A stretch of DNA of 64,000 bases from Streptomyces violaceoruber (lineage in GTDB: Bacteria; Actinomycetota; Actinomycetes; Streptomycetales; Streptomycetaceae). The notes under the pieces are model-generated. The model had not been told where the DNA came from and ran no database searches. It worked only from the letters and a program-made list of their open reading frames with translations. Below, in pieces: positions 51,407-60,068 of this stretch. Both the position numbers and the translations under genes were made by a program. The stretch is from positions 1,674,001 to 1,738,000 of the forward strand of contig NZ_CP137734.1 in the NCBI RefSeq assembly GCF_033406955.1. The letters are read 5' to 3'. How positions within the stretch are numbered: position 1 is the stretch's first letter; each line of letters opens with the position of its first letter.

Positions 51407-52228
51407 TCACGACGTGACTGTGAAGTGGTCCCCGACCAGGGCCCGCACCACGTCCAAGTCGCCGGCGATCAGCGCGTCCAGCAGCGCGGTGTGCTGGTGC
51501 GCGTCGGCGACCAGGTCGGCCCGGCCGCGCACGGAGGGCGAGCCGGCCGGCGGCCACTGGGCGCGGCGGTGCACGTCACCGGCGATCCGGACGAGCTGTT
51601 CGTTGCCGGCCAGCGCGAGCGCGGCGCGGTGGAAGGCGCGGTCGGCCTCGGCGTAGGTGGCCGGGCAGCCGGAGGACGCGGCCCGGACGGTGCCCTCGGC
51701 GAGCGGGCGCAGCTCCGCCCAGTGCTCCGCGGGCACCGTGCGGGCCAGCCGGAGCCACACCGGGACCTCGATCAGGGCCCGGACCTCGGCCAGTTCGGCC
51801 AGCTCGCGGTCACCGCGTTCGAGGACGCGGAAGCCCCGGTTGGGGACGACCTCGACGGCGCCCTCCAGGGCGAGCTGCTGCATGGCCTCCCGCACGGGGG
51901 TGGCCGAGACGCCGAACCGCTCGCCGAGCACCGGTGCCGAGTAGACCTCGCCGGGCCGCAGTTCACCGGTGACCAGCGCGGAGCGCAGGGCGTCGAGGAT
52001 CTGTCCGCGCACGGAGGAACGCTGGACCAGGGCCCGCGGGCGGGGCACCGGCGGTTCGCCGTGGGTGTGCTCGCCGCGTGCCGGGCCGTCCGGCTCCGCA
52101 CCGCCGGGGGCCCGGCCCCGTGCCCTGTCCGCCGCTCCCGGCTGCACCGGGATCCGCACCGCTTCGGCCGCCGCCCCCGTACCCGTACCCACACCCGTTC
52201 TTGCGGCGCCCTGCGCGCTGTGCTTCAC
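51407..52228 (-). CDS. GntR-family (FCD subfamily) transcriptional regulator
   Basis: 273 residues. The GTG at 52228 has AGGAGG about 6 nt upstream. About 65 N-terminal residues are Gly/Ala/Pro/Arg-rich. Next comes the GntR winged helix (GQILDALRSALVTGELRPGE, FGVSATPVREAMQQLALEGA) and the all-helical FCD effector domain (LAEVRALIEVPVWLRLA; H in ADRAFHRAAL and DAHQHTALLDAL as metal ligands). FCD regulators often bind carboxylates. Target genes are not evident; divergent from the FhuF-like gene. Confidence 0.9.
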   Translation of the reverse strand: MKHSAQGAARTGVGTGTGAAAEAVRIPVQPGAADRARGRAPGGAEPDGPARGEHTHGEPPVPRPRALVQRSSVRGQILDALRSALVTGELRPGEVYSAPVLGERFGVSATPVREAMQQLALEGAVEVVPNRGFRVLERGDRELAELAEVRALIEVPVWLRLARTVPAEHWAELRPLAEGTVRAASSGCPATYAEADRAFHRAALALAGNEQLVRIAGDVHRRAQWPPAGSPSVRGRADLVADAHQHTALLDALIAGDLDVVRALVGDHFTVTS

Positions 52229-52339
52229 GGGTCCTCCTGTGGGACGTGTCGGTACTTGGGGTCATTACGGCGGGTTGTCACCTGTCCGTCAAGCACCATA
52301 AGCGCAGGGGCCGTCAGTTCAAATCCCGAACATATTGGG

Positions 52340-52358
52340 TAAGGTAAGGCTTACCTTT
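52340..52358 (+). promoter_or_regulatory. Iron box (DmdR1/IdeR-type operator)
   Basis: TAAGGTAAGGCTTACCTTT has the 19-bp symmetry of the actinobacterial iron box (TTAGGTTAGSCTAACCTAA); AAGGTAAG and CTTACCTT are perfect arms. It lies 39 bp ahead of the FhuF-like start and may overlap its -10 element, which would give repression in iron-replete cells. Confidence 0.85.
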
Positions 52359-52396
52359 AAGCAGCCCGTTGTTCCGACGTGGATCGGTGGTCCCGC

Positions 52397-53242
52397 ATGC
52401 CTGTCGCCCGTACGGCCCTCACGGACGCCTACACGCGCCTGTCCGAGGTCCTCCCCGGGCTGGGCGTGACCGAACTGGCCGCGGCCGACGAGGCCCCGAG
52501 CGGCGGCGGCTGGGTCACGGCCGCCTCCCTCGCCGCGGGCGGGACGGAGCTGGCGGCCTTCCTCGCCTGGGACGAGGCCCAGGTGCTGCGGGACTACGGA
52601 CAGCGGGCCCGGCCGGACGTGATCGCGAGCTTCGGCCTGCACCGGTACGCGTGGCCCGCCTGCCTGCTGATCACCGTGCCGTGGTTCCTGCACCGCCGGG
52701 TGCCCCGCCACCCCGCGGCCCACGTGTCCTACGACCGCACGGCCGCCGGGCTCCCCCTCGGCCGGATGGCGGTGCGTGCCGCGTCCTTCGCCTGCCTCCC
52801 CGGCGACCCCGCCGCCGCGCTGCCCGGCGCCCGGGTGGTCGCCGACGAGGAGGCGCTGCGCGCCGAGGTGCGGGCCGCGGTCGCCGAGCACCTGGAGCCG
52901 GTGCTGGCCGGATTCGGCCCCCGGATGCGGCGGCGCGGACGTGCCCTGTGGGGGATGGCGACCGACGAGGTCGTCGAGGGCCTGTGGTACGTCGCCCACC
53001 TGCTCGGCGAGCAGGAGCGGGCGCGGCACGAGCTGGAGCTGCTGCTGCCGGGCGCCACCAGGCCGTACGTCGGGAAGGCGGCCTTCCGTGAACTGAAGGG
53101 GCCGGACGGCGCCCCGCTGCACACCCGGGACCGGGCGAGCTGCTGCATGTTCTACACCCTGCGCCCCGAGGACACCTGCGCCACCTGCCCACGGACCTGC
53201 GACGCCGACCGCGTGGACAAGCTGCTCGCCGCGGCGGGCTGA
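52397..53242 (+). CDS. FhuF-like 2Fe-2S ferric-siderophore reductase
   Basis: 281 residues from the ATG at 52397; a GTG at 52379 is the other option and neither has a strong ribosome-binding site. The C-terminus carries CCMFYTLRPEDTCATCPRTC, matching the FhuF C-C-x10-C-x2-C 2Fe-2S motif. The upstream domain (SFGLHRYAWPACLLITVPWF) matches the ferric iron reductase family. It would release iron from siderophores in the cytoplasm by reduction. The iron box upstream strongly supports iron-dependent control. No transport genes are adjacent. Confidence 0.9.
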   Translation: MPVARTALTDAYTRLSEVLPGLGVTELAAADEAPSGGGWVTAASLAAGGTELAAFLAWDEAQVLRDYGQRARPDVIASFGLHRYAWPACLLITVPWFLHRRVPRHPAAHVSYDRTAAGLPLGRMAVRAASFACLPGDPAAALPGARVVADEEALRAEVRAAVAEHLEPVLAGFGPRMRRRGRALWGMATDEVVEGLWYVAHLLGEQERARHELELLLPGATRPYVGKAAFRELKGPDGAPLHTRDRASCCMFYTLRPEDTCATCPRTCDADRVDKLLAAAG

Positions 53243-53499
53243 CGGACCGTCGGCTAAGATCGTCCGCGTTGTTCCACAACTCCCCCACACGTCGCGGGAA
53301 CTTTCCGTGGAACCACCCGTACGGGTAGTCTTAATCGAACTCAACTCCCGCCCCTCACGCGGCAGTTCGAGCAGAACGCCGCCCTGGGCACCCCCTCTGC
53401 ACTCCCTTGGCGGCCTCTTGCCCCGAAACCCCCTGAGGGCCGCTGGGTTTGGGCCACCATGGCGGGCGTTACGCCCTATCCCACTGCAAGGGACCCCAG

Positions 53500-54564
53500 A
53501 TGAGATTGACCGACATATCGCTGAACTGGCTGCTTCCGGGCGCCGTGCTGCTCCTGGGCATGCTGGCGGCGGTGGCGGTGCTCGCGCGCGGCAAGCGTTC
53601 CTCGGGGAAGGACGCGGGCGCGGACGACTCGTGGGAGCGCATGGAGGAGCGCCGCCGGCGCAAGGAGGCCCTCTACGGCACCTTCTCCTACGTCCTGCTC
53701 TTCTGCTGTGCCGCGGTCGCCGCGGCGCTCTCCTTCCACGGTCTGGTCGGCTTCGGCGAGCAGAACCTCGGCCTGAGCGACGGCTGGCAGTACCTGGTCC
53801 CGTTCGGGCTCGACGGGGCGGCGATGTTCTGCTCCGTCCTCGCGGTGCGCGAGGCCAGCCACGGTGACGCGGCGCTCGGCTCGCGGATACTCGTGTGGGC
53901 CTTCGCCTTCGCCGCGGCCTGGTTCAACTGGGTGCACGCGCCGCGCGGCCTGGGGCACGCGGGTGCCCCGCACTTCTTCGCGGGCATGTCCCTGTCGGCG
54001 GCGGTGCTGTTCGACCGGGCCCTGAAGCAGACCCGCCGGGCCGCCCTGCGCGAGCAGGGTCTGGTGCCGCGTCCGCTGCCGCAGATCCGCATGGTCCGCT
54101 GGCTGCGCGCGCCCCGCGAGACGTACCGCGCCTGGTCGCTGATGCTCCTGGAGGGCGTGCGCAGCCTGGACGAGGCGGTCGAGGAGGTGCGCGACGACCG
54201 GCGCCAGAAGGAGGAGAAGAAGCTCCGGCGGCGCGAGCAGGAGCGGCTGGAGCGGGCGCAGCTCAAGGCGATCAGCCGGGGCCACGGCCACCGCGGCTTC
54301 CCCGGGCGCGGCGGCCGTCAGGTCGAGGTCGAGGTGCAGCAGGTCGAGCGAGGCTCGGAACGCGCCGCCGCGGAGCCTGCCATATCGACCCCGGAGCAAC
54401 TGCCCGCGGCGAGCCGGCGGCCCTCCCTGCAGCCCGTGCGGAGCGGGTCTGAGCAGATGTCCGTGGGGACCGTCGACCTCACCGCGGAGGACGACACCCA
54501 GGCCCTGCCCCGCCTGGACTCCCTGGAGCGCAAGCTCAAGGACCTGGAGCAGCAGTTCGGCTGA
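53500..54564 (+). CDS. DUF2637 membrane protein
   Basis: 354 residues. The ATG at 53500 has AAGGGA about 7 nt upstream. Five hydrophobic segments (about 10-28, 63-84, 98-116, 130-146, 154-172) are followed by a long charged, coiled-coil-like C-terminal half (RRQKEEKKLRRREQERLERA) and a disordered tail. The membrane part fits DUF2637, an actinobacterial family; some relatives on Streptomyces plasmids are Spd/transfer-associated. Role unknown. A 258-bp gap upstream holds no visible gene. Confidence 0.8.
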   Translation: MRLTDISLNWLLPGAVLLLGMLAAVAVLARGKRSSGKDAGADDSWERMEERRRRKEALYGTFSYVLLFCCAAVAAALSFHGLVGFGEQNLGLSDGWQYLVPFGLDGAAMFCSVLAVREASHGDAALGSRILVWAFAFAAAWFNWVHAPRGLGHAGAPHFFAGMSLSAAVLFDRALKQTRRAALREQGLVPRPLPQIRMVRWLRAPRETYRAWSLMLLEGVRSLDEAVEEVRDDRRQKEEKKLRRREQERLERAQLKAISRGHGHRGFPGRGGRQVEVEVQQVERGSERAAAEPAISTPEQLPAASRRPSLQPVRSGSEQMSVGTVDLTAEDDTQALPRLDSLERKLKDLEQQFG

Positions 54565-54593
54565 GCCGGACGCGCCCCGTATCCGATACCGAT

Positions 54594-54628
54594 GGCCTGA
54601 GGCGCCGGTCTTCCCGGCGCCTCAGGCC
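54594..54628. terminator. Perfect 15-bp bidirectional terminator hairpin
   Basis: Bases 54594-54608 and 54614-54628 are exact complements around TCTTC. It begins 30 nt after the DUF2637 stop and includes the stop codon (54622-54624) of the convergent ATPase gene. Confidence 0.8.
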
Positions 54629-55038
54629 GCTTCCGCTTCCGCTCCCGCGCCCAGTTCGAACCAGACCGACTTGCCCACCTCGCAGGGCTGTACGCCCCAG
54701 TCGTCGGCGAGCGACTCGACCAGGACCAGCCCTCTGCCGTTGGTGCTCTCCTCCCGCTGCGGTGCGCGCGGCCGGGGCTGCCGGCCCCGGCCCACGAAGT
54801 CCCGTACCTCGACCCGCAGGGCGCGCGGGCCGACCGTCGCGGTCAGGACCGCGCCCTCGTCGGTGTGCACGAGCGCGTTGGTGACCAGTTCGCTGGCGAG
54901 CAGCTCCGCGACCTCCGACTGGCCGGGCCCGCCCCAGTGCCGCAGCAGCTCACGCAGCGCCCGCCGGGCCTCGGGCACCGCCCGCAGGTCCGCCCGGCCG
55001 AGCCGCCGCCTGAGCTGTGGCACCGCCTGCTCCTTCAT
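54622..55038 (-). CDS. HATPase_c anti-sigma-factor-like ATP-binding protein
   Basis: 138 residues, typical of the many RsbW/SpoIIAB-like GHKL ATPases of Streptomyces. N-box ELLASELVTNALVHT, G1-like VRDFVGRGRQP and G2 TNGRGLVLVESLADDWG are present. Such proteins phosphorylate anti-anti-sigma factors or bind sigma factors. No sigma or STAS partner is encoded nearby, so the partner is elsewhere. Start ATG 55038 with GGGGGA 2-4 nt upstream. Confidence 0.87.
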   Translation of the reverse strand: MKEQAVPQLRRRLGRADLRAVPEARRALRELLRHWGGPGQSEVAELLASELVTNALVHTDEGAVLTATVGPRALRVEVRDFVGRGRQPRPRAPQREESTNGRGLVLVESLADDWGVQPCEVGKSVWFELGAGAEAEAA

Positions 55039-55166
55039 GTCCCCCGTCGGCGCGCTGATGTCGTCTCCCCCCGTCCGTCCCGCTCCGGTCGAACAACTTC
55101 ACGGGGAAAGCCTTGCCCGTTCGAGCCCTCGCCAGTCATCCGGTTTCGGACCGGCTGTCCGTACGG

Positions 55167-56909
55167 TCACGGGCGGGGGACGTTGCGCAGGTTCGACCGG
55201 GCCATCTGGAGCATGCGTCCGACCCCGCCGTCCAGGACGATCTTCGAGGCGGACAGGGCGAAGCCGGTGACCATGTCGGCGCTGATCTTCGGCGGGATGG
55301 ACAGGGCGTTGGGGTCGGTGACCACGTCGACGAGGGCGGGACCCTTGTGCTTGAACGCCGCCTTCAGCGCCCCGGCCAGGTCCTTGGGCTTCTCCACCCG
55401 GACGCCGAAGGCGCCGCAGGCCTCGGCGACGGCGGCGAAGTCCGGGTTCTTGTTGGCCACCCCGTGCGAGGGCAGGCCCGCGACGAGCATCTCCAACTCG
55501 ACCATGCCGAGCGAGGAGTTGTTGAAGAGCACAATCTTCACCGGCAGGTCGTGCTGGACGAGGGTGAGGAAGTCGCCCATCAGCATGGTGAACCCGCCGT
55601 CGCCGGACATCGACACGACCTGTCGGCGCCGGTCGGTGAACTGGGCGCCGATCGCCATCGGCAGCGCGTTCGCCATCGAACCGTGGGAGAAGGAACCGAT
55701 GATGCGGCGGCGGCCGTTGGGCGAGATGTAACGAGCCGCCCAGACGTTGCACATCCCGGTGTCGACGGTGAACACCGCGTCGTCGTCGGCCATCTCGTCC
55801 AGCAGGGCGGCCACGTACTCGGGGTGGATCGGGACGTGCTTGTCGACCTTGCGGGTGTACGCCTTGACGACGCCTTCCAGGGCGTCGGCGTGCTTCTTCA
55901 GCATCCGGTCCAGGAAGCGGCGGTTCTTCTTCTCCTTGACCCGGGGGATCAGGCAGCGCAGCGTCTCCCGCGCGTCGCCCCACACCGCGAGGTCCAGCTT
56001 GGAGCGCCGTCCCAGGTGCTCGGGCCGCACGTCGATCTGGGCGATCTTCACGTCGTCCGGGAGGAAGGCGTTGTACGGGAAGTCGGTGCCGATCAGGAGC
56101 AGCAGGTCGCACTCGTGGGTGGCCTCGTAGGCGGCGCCGTAGCCGAGCAGTCCGCTCATGCCGACGTCGTACGGGTTGTCGTACTGGATGAACTCCTTGC
56201 CCCGCAGGGCGTGCCCGACCGGTGCCTTGAGCTTCCCGGCGAACTCCATGACCTCGGCGTGCGCGCCCGCGGTGCCGCTGCCGCAGAACAGGGTGACCTT
56301 GTCGGCGTCGTCGATCATCCGGACCAGCCGGTCGATCTCCTCGTCGCCGGGCCGGACGGTGGGCCGGGAGGTGACGAGGGCCGTCTCGGCGGCCCCCTGC
56401 GGGGCGGGCTCGTCCGCGATGTCGCCGGGCAGCGAGACGACGCTGACGCCGCCCTGGCCGACGGCGTGCTGGATGGCGGTCTGGAGCAGCCGGGGCATCT
56501 GCTTCGGGCTGGAGATCAGCTCGCTGTAGTGGCTGCACTCGCGGAACAGCTGGTCGGGGTGGGTCTCCTGGAAGAAGCCGAGCCCGATCTCGCTGGACGG
56601 GATCTGGGAGGCCAGGGCGAGGACGGGGGCCATCGAGCGGTGGGCGTCGTAGAGCCCGTTGATGAGGTGGAGGTTGCCGGGGCCGCAGGAGCCGGCGCAC
56701 GCGGTGAGCTTCCCGGTGATCTGCGCCTCCGCCCCGGCGGCGAAGGCGGCGGTCTCCTCGTGCCGTACGTGCACCCATTCGATGCCGGAGTGGCGGCGCA
56801 CGGCGTCCACGACGGGGTTGAGGCTGTCCCCGACGACTCCGTAGAGGCGCTCGACCCCGACGCGGGTGAGGATGTCGACGAACTGTTCCGCGACGTTCTG
56901 TTTGGCCAT
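55167..56909 (-). CDS. Thiamine-diphosphate-dependent pyruvate dehydrogenase/oxidase (PoxB-like)
   Basis: 580 residues with three ThDP-enzyme domains: PYR (VVGDSLNPVVDAVRR; catalytic Glu in VRHEETAAFAAGAEA), a central FAD/Rossmann-like domain (HALRGKEFIQYDNPYDVGMSG) and the PP domain with SGDGGFTMLMGDFLTL to LFNN (GDG-x-NN cofactor motif). Closest to pyruvate dehydrogenase (quinone)/pyruvate oxidase, which makes acetate and CO2. It lacks a strong ribosome-binding site at the ATG at 56909. The C-terminal membrane-binding helix of E. coli PoxB is not evident (the end is SNLRNVPRP), so the electron acceptor is uncertain. Confidence 0.9.
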   Translation of the reverse strand: MAKQNVAEQFVDILTRVGVERLYGVVGDSLNPVVDAVRRHSGIEWVHVRHEETAAFAAGAEAQITGKLTACAGSCGPGNLHLINGLYDAHRSMAPVLALASQIPSSEIGLGFFQETHPDQLFRECSHYSELISSPKQMPRLLQTAIQHAVGQGGVSVVSLPGDIADEPAPQGAAETALVTSRPTVRPGDEEIDRLVRMIDDADKVTLFCGSGTAGAHAEVMEFAGKLKAPVGHALRGKEFIQYDNPYDVGMSGLLGYGAAYEATHECDLLLLIGTDFPYNAFLPDDVKIAQIDVRPEHLGRRSKLDLAVWGDARETLRCLIPRVKEKKNRRFLDRMLKKHADALEGVVKAYTRKVDKHVPIHPEYVAALLDEMADDDAVFTVDTGMCNVWAARYISPNGRRRIIGSFSHGSMANALPMAIGAQFTDRRRQVVSMSGDGGFTMLMGDFLTLVQHDLPVKIVLFNNSSLGMVELEMLVAGLPSHGVANKNPDFAAVAEACGAFGVRVEKPKDLAGALKAAFKHKGPALVDVVTDPNALSIPPKISADMVTGFALSASKIVLDGGVGRMLQMARSNLRNVPRP

Positions 56910-56937
56910 GGGTCCAGCTATGCCACAGCGCGCGGTC

Positions 56938-58734
56938 TCACGCCTCCCAAACGGCGGCGGCGGTACGGTCGTCCGCGTATCCCTTGACCCGCACGCCGCT
57001 GTCGGCGAGGAACTCCCCCGGTCCGGGCGCCGGGCGGGCGGCCCATCGCCGGGCGAGGAGTTCGCCCAGTCCGGGCTCGCTCAGCAGTGGCTCGGCGAGG
57101 CCCGCGGTGCACATCAGGAGCACATCACCCGGGCGGGCTACGGAGGCCCGGAACCGGAAGGGCTCGCGGGGCGGCCCGGCGGGCGGCCCCTCGTACGGGC
57201 CCGGGGATGTGGTGATGCCGAGGTCCATGGTCAGCCGGTCGTCCTCGGGCGTCTCGCTCGGTGCGTCGCGGGGTGCGGAGCCGAAGCCGAGGACGGGCTC
57301 TCCGGTGACGTCACCGGCGTCCGGCTCCATGTCCTGCCAGGCGCCGTCGCGCAGTCTGAGCAGTCCGCCCGCGCCGACGCCGAAGAACACCCGCGTGCGG
57401 CACCCGGGGTCGGCGGGCAGCAGCAGGCAGCGCAGGGTGGCCGCGTACTCGTCGGGGGCCAGGCCCTGTTCGGCGGCACCGGCCCGGAGCCGGCCGAGGC
57501 TGCGGTCGGTGAGGCGGTGCAGGCCGGACTTCAGGTCGCCGCGCCGGGCGGCCCGCAGATCCTCGGCGAGCCGGGCGTGGCTGCGGCCCACGGCCCGTCC
57601 GATCCACCGGCACACCTCGGCCGCCGCCCGGTGCGCCCCGGCGGTGGCACGGGCGCCGGTCGCCATCGCCACCAGGACCAGCGCCTGCTCACCGGCGCCG
57701 AACCGGGCGACGAGCAGCGCGTCGCGACGCGGCTCGCCCCGGTAGCGCGCGGAGTCCCCGCGCACGGAGACGGCCCGCAGCGTGCACGTCCCGTACCGGG
57801 CGCCCTCCAGGACGGTGTCCGGCACCAGGCCGTCGAGGCCGTCGGGATCGGCGGGCGGCAGCGCGGTGGGCTCGGCGTCGTAGGTGGGCGGCCCGCTGCC
57901 GACGTAGTCGCGGTCGGCCTCCGTCGAGGGGAGGAAGCGCGGCGGAAGCGGCGGCAGGTCGGGCAGGGTCCGGGGCGGAGGGACCGCCTCGGGCGGCTCT
58001 CTGAGGTCGGCGGCCCCGGACCCGGACGTGGTCGGCCCACGCGGATCCGGCCGCCTCGGCGCGGCAGGCCGCCCGGCACCGGACGCCGGCGACGACACGG
58101 GACCTGACGCTTCACCCGGCGGCGGAGTTCCGGCGGGCGCGGGCCGCGGCGCGTCCGACGCGCCCGTGTCGCCGGGGTCGGCGCTCACGGCCGGAAAGCT
58201 CCTCGGGCCGGCGGGGGTCGCGGGCGGAGGCTCCCAGGGAGCCGTGGGCCGGGACGGCCCGGCAGCCCGCGGGGGCCCACCCTCGCCGGGCCCGCCGTCA
58301 CCCGCCTCCGGGGAGCCCGGAGACCGGTACGGCCCGCGTCCCCCCGAGCCGGTCCCCCCGGCGGGCGGCGGTGGGGCGTCGTGCCTCGGGTCGCCGTCGT
58401 CCGGTCCCGGCAGGTCCGCGTGGAGCGGTGGGGCGTCGTCCCCGGTGCGGGGGCCGGGGACGGCGGCGGGCGGGGTCCTGGGCCACCAGGGCCGTCCCGG
58501 TTCGGGCGCGGTGGGGGACGGTGGCGGCCCCGGGGGCGTGGGCTCGCCGGGGCCGGGGGCCGCCGGTCCGCGGGCCAGTGTGTCCGACGCCGAGGCGAAG
58601 CGGTCGTCCAGGGAATCGGGTGCGGCCGTGGGGCCGGTGTCGTCGGTGGAGTCGTCGTACAGCTGCCCCCACCAGTCGTCCTCAGGTCCGGTGGGACCGG
58701 CGGGACCGGTGGGCCTTCCCCCCTGCTGACTCAT
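56938..58734 (-). CDS. PP2C-fold protein with Pro-rich N-terminus; catalytic aspartates missing
   Basis: 598 residues. The first 290 residues are Pro/Gly/Asp-rich and look disordered. From about 310 a PP2C/SpoIIE-type fold can be traced, but the metal-binding VxDGMGG motif reads LVAMATGA (about 355) and the later LLCSDGL motif reads LLMCTAGL (about 542). Only the final D-x-T motif (ADDRTAAAV, about 587) is kept. It is therefore probably a non-catalytic scaffold or sensor. Start ATG 58734, with AGGAG only 1 nt away, so the start is uncertain. It lies 28 bp upstream of poxB's... reading direction is away from it: this gene ends beside the poxB-like start region on the same strand. Confidence 0.78.
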   Translation of the reverse strand: MSQQGGRPTGPAGPTGPEDDWWGQLYDDSTDDTGPTAAPDSLDDRFASASDTLARGPAAPGPGEPTPPGPPPSPTAPEPGRPWWPRTPPAAVPGPRTGDDAPPLHADLPGPDDGDPRHDAPPPPAGGTGSGGRGPYRSPGSPEAGDGGPGEGGPPRAAGPSRPTAPWEPPPATPAGPRSFPAVSADPGDTGASDAPRPAPAGTPPPGEASGPVSSPASGAGRPAAPRRPDPRGPTTSGSGAADLREPPEAVPPPRTLPDLPPLPPRFLPSTEADRDYVGSGPPTYDAEPTALPPADPDGLDGLVPDTVLEGARYGTCTLRAVSVRGDSARYRGEPRRDALLVARFGAGEQALVLVAMATGARATAGAHRAAAEVCRWIGRAVGRSHARLAEDLRAARRGDLKSGLHRLTDRSLGRLRAGAAEQGLAPDEYAATLRCLLLPADPGCRTRVFFGVGAGGLLRLRDGAWQDMEPDAGDVTGEPVLGFGSAPRDAPSETPEDDRLTMDLGITTSPGPYEGPPAGPPREPFRFRASVARPGDVLLMCTAGLAEPLLSEPGLGELLARRWAARPAPGPGEFLADSGVRVKGYADDRTAAAVWEA

Positions 58735-59023
58735 GCTCCTGATTGTCCACCGATGGGGCCGGATGGAAACGGGGCATCGGCAAATTCGGGGCGGACCGGC
58801 CTGCGCCGGGCGGCGTGTCGGGGGACGCGTCGAACAGTTCTCCGAGGTGGGGTGGCCGGGCGGCCCCACCCCCCACGGGAGGACCACCCGGCGACGCCAC
58901 CTTGGCAGAGTGACCGGCGGTACGGCGATGATGTCCCGAGGCGGGTTTGCGCCGTGGCCGTTTCCCGCCACGGACGTCCGCGCAGGTGGAGGTGGGCATG
59001 GTTCTGGGGAGGGGCGACACCTG
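58735..59023. other. 289-bp divergent region with a possible 8-residue upstream ORF
   Basis: ATG at 58998 (GGAGG 5 nt upstream) reads MVLGRGDT and stops at 59022-59024, overlapping the regulator's ATG at 59024 as TGATG. A TTGGCA (58902-58907) and CGATGA (58926-58931), 18 bp apart, could be its promoter. No other gene is seen. Confidence 0.4.
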
Positions 59024-60007
59024 ATGCTGGGAGTGCTGGGGCTGGAGGACACGCACGAGGCGGCGTACCGGGCGCTGGTGTCGGTGGGCGCGGCCGACGT
59101 ACCGGATCTGGCCAGGCGGCTGGCGCTCGGCGAACGGGACACCGAGCGCGCGCTGCGCCGGCTGGAGCAGAACGGGCTCGCCGCCCAGTCCTCGGCCCGC
59201 CCGGGACGCTGGGTCGCGGCCCCGCCGGGCGTCGCGCTGGGCGCCCTGCTCACCCAGCAGCGGCACGAGCTGGAGCGGGCGGAGCTGGCGGCGGCGCTGC
59301 TGGCGGAGGAGTACCGGGCGGCGGCGGCCGAGCCCGCGGTGCACGACCTGGTGGAGGTGGTGACCGGCGCCGGGGCCGTCGCCCAGCGCTTCCTCCAGCT
59401 CCAGCTCGGCGCGAGCGAGGAGGTGTGCGCGCTGGTCACCGACAAGCCGGTGGCCGTGACCGGCATGGAGAACGACGCGGAGGAGCAGGCCACCGGGCGC
59501 GGTGTCCGCTACCGGGTGGTCGTCAAGCGGTCGGTCCTCGACCTGCCGACCGGCATCACCGAGCTGACCGCCGCGCTGGGCCGCGACGAGCAGGTCCGGG
59601 TCGTGGACCGGGTGCCGACCAAGCTGATCGTGGCCGACCGCTCCCTCGCCCTCGTCCCGCTCACCGCGCGCTCCTCGGAACCCGCCGCGCTGGTGGTGCA
59701 CGCCAGCGGTCTGCTCGAACTGCTGTGTGGCCTGTTCGAGGCCGTGTGGCGGGACGCCCTCCCGCTGCGTCTGGGTGCCTCCGGCGTGACCGAGCAGGCC
59801 CCGGACGGCCCCGACGGCACCGATCTGGAGATCCTCTCCCTGCTGCTCGCCGGGCTGACCGACGCGAGCGTGGCCAAGCAGCTCGACCTGGGCCTCAGGA
59901 CCGTGCAGCGACGGGTGAAACGCCTGATGGAGCTGACCGGGGTCACCACCCGGCTCCAGCTGGGCTGGCACGCCTACGAGCGGGACTGGGTGGCCAGGAA
60001 GGACTGA
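59024..60007 (+). CDS. Transcriptional regulator with N-terminal winged helix and C-terminal LuxR-type HTH
   Basis: 327 residues from the ATG at 59024 with GGGGAGGGG about 9 nt upstream. Residues 1-70 resemble a TrmB-type winged helix (HEAAYRALVSVGAADVPDLA, RRLEQNGLAAQ). A central domain of about 180 residues follows (VVDRVPTKLIVADRSLALVPL, as in PLD-like/TrmB C-terminal domains). The last 65 residues are a LuxR-like HTH (ILSLLLAGLTDASVAKQLDL, RTVQRRVKRLMELTG). Two DNA-binding modules in one chain is a known Streptomyces architecture. Targets unknown. Confidence 0.85.
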   Translation: MLGVLGLEDTHEAAYRALVSVGAADVPDLARRLALGERDTERALRRLEQNGLAAQSSARPGRWVAAPPGVALGALLTQQRHELERAELAAALLAEEYRAAAAEPAVHDLVEVVTGAGAVAQRFLQLQLGASEEVCALVTDKPVAVTGMENDAEEQATGRGVRYRVVVKRSVLDLPTGITELTAALGRDEQVRVVDRVPTKLIVADRSLALVPLTARSSEPAALVVHASGLLELLCGLFEAVWRDALPLRLGASGVTEQAPDGPDGTDLEILSLLLAGLTDASVAKQLDLGLRTVQRRVKRLMELTGVTTRLQLGWHAYERDWVARKD

Positions 60008-60068
60008 GGGGCCCCGCCCGCCGGGCCGGACTTCTGCGGACCTGGCCGGACTCCTGCACCCTGGACAG

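Noticed and set aside
52300..52325. GTCAGTTCAAATCCCG resembles a tRNA T-arm
   Set aside because: No acceptor, D or anticodon arm can be built around it, and no CCA end follows. It lies in the promoter of the FhuF-like gene.
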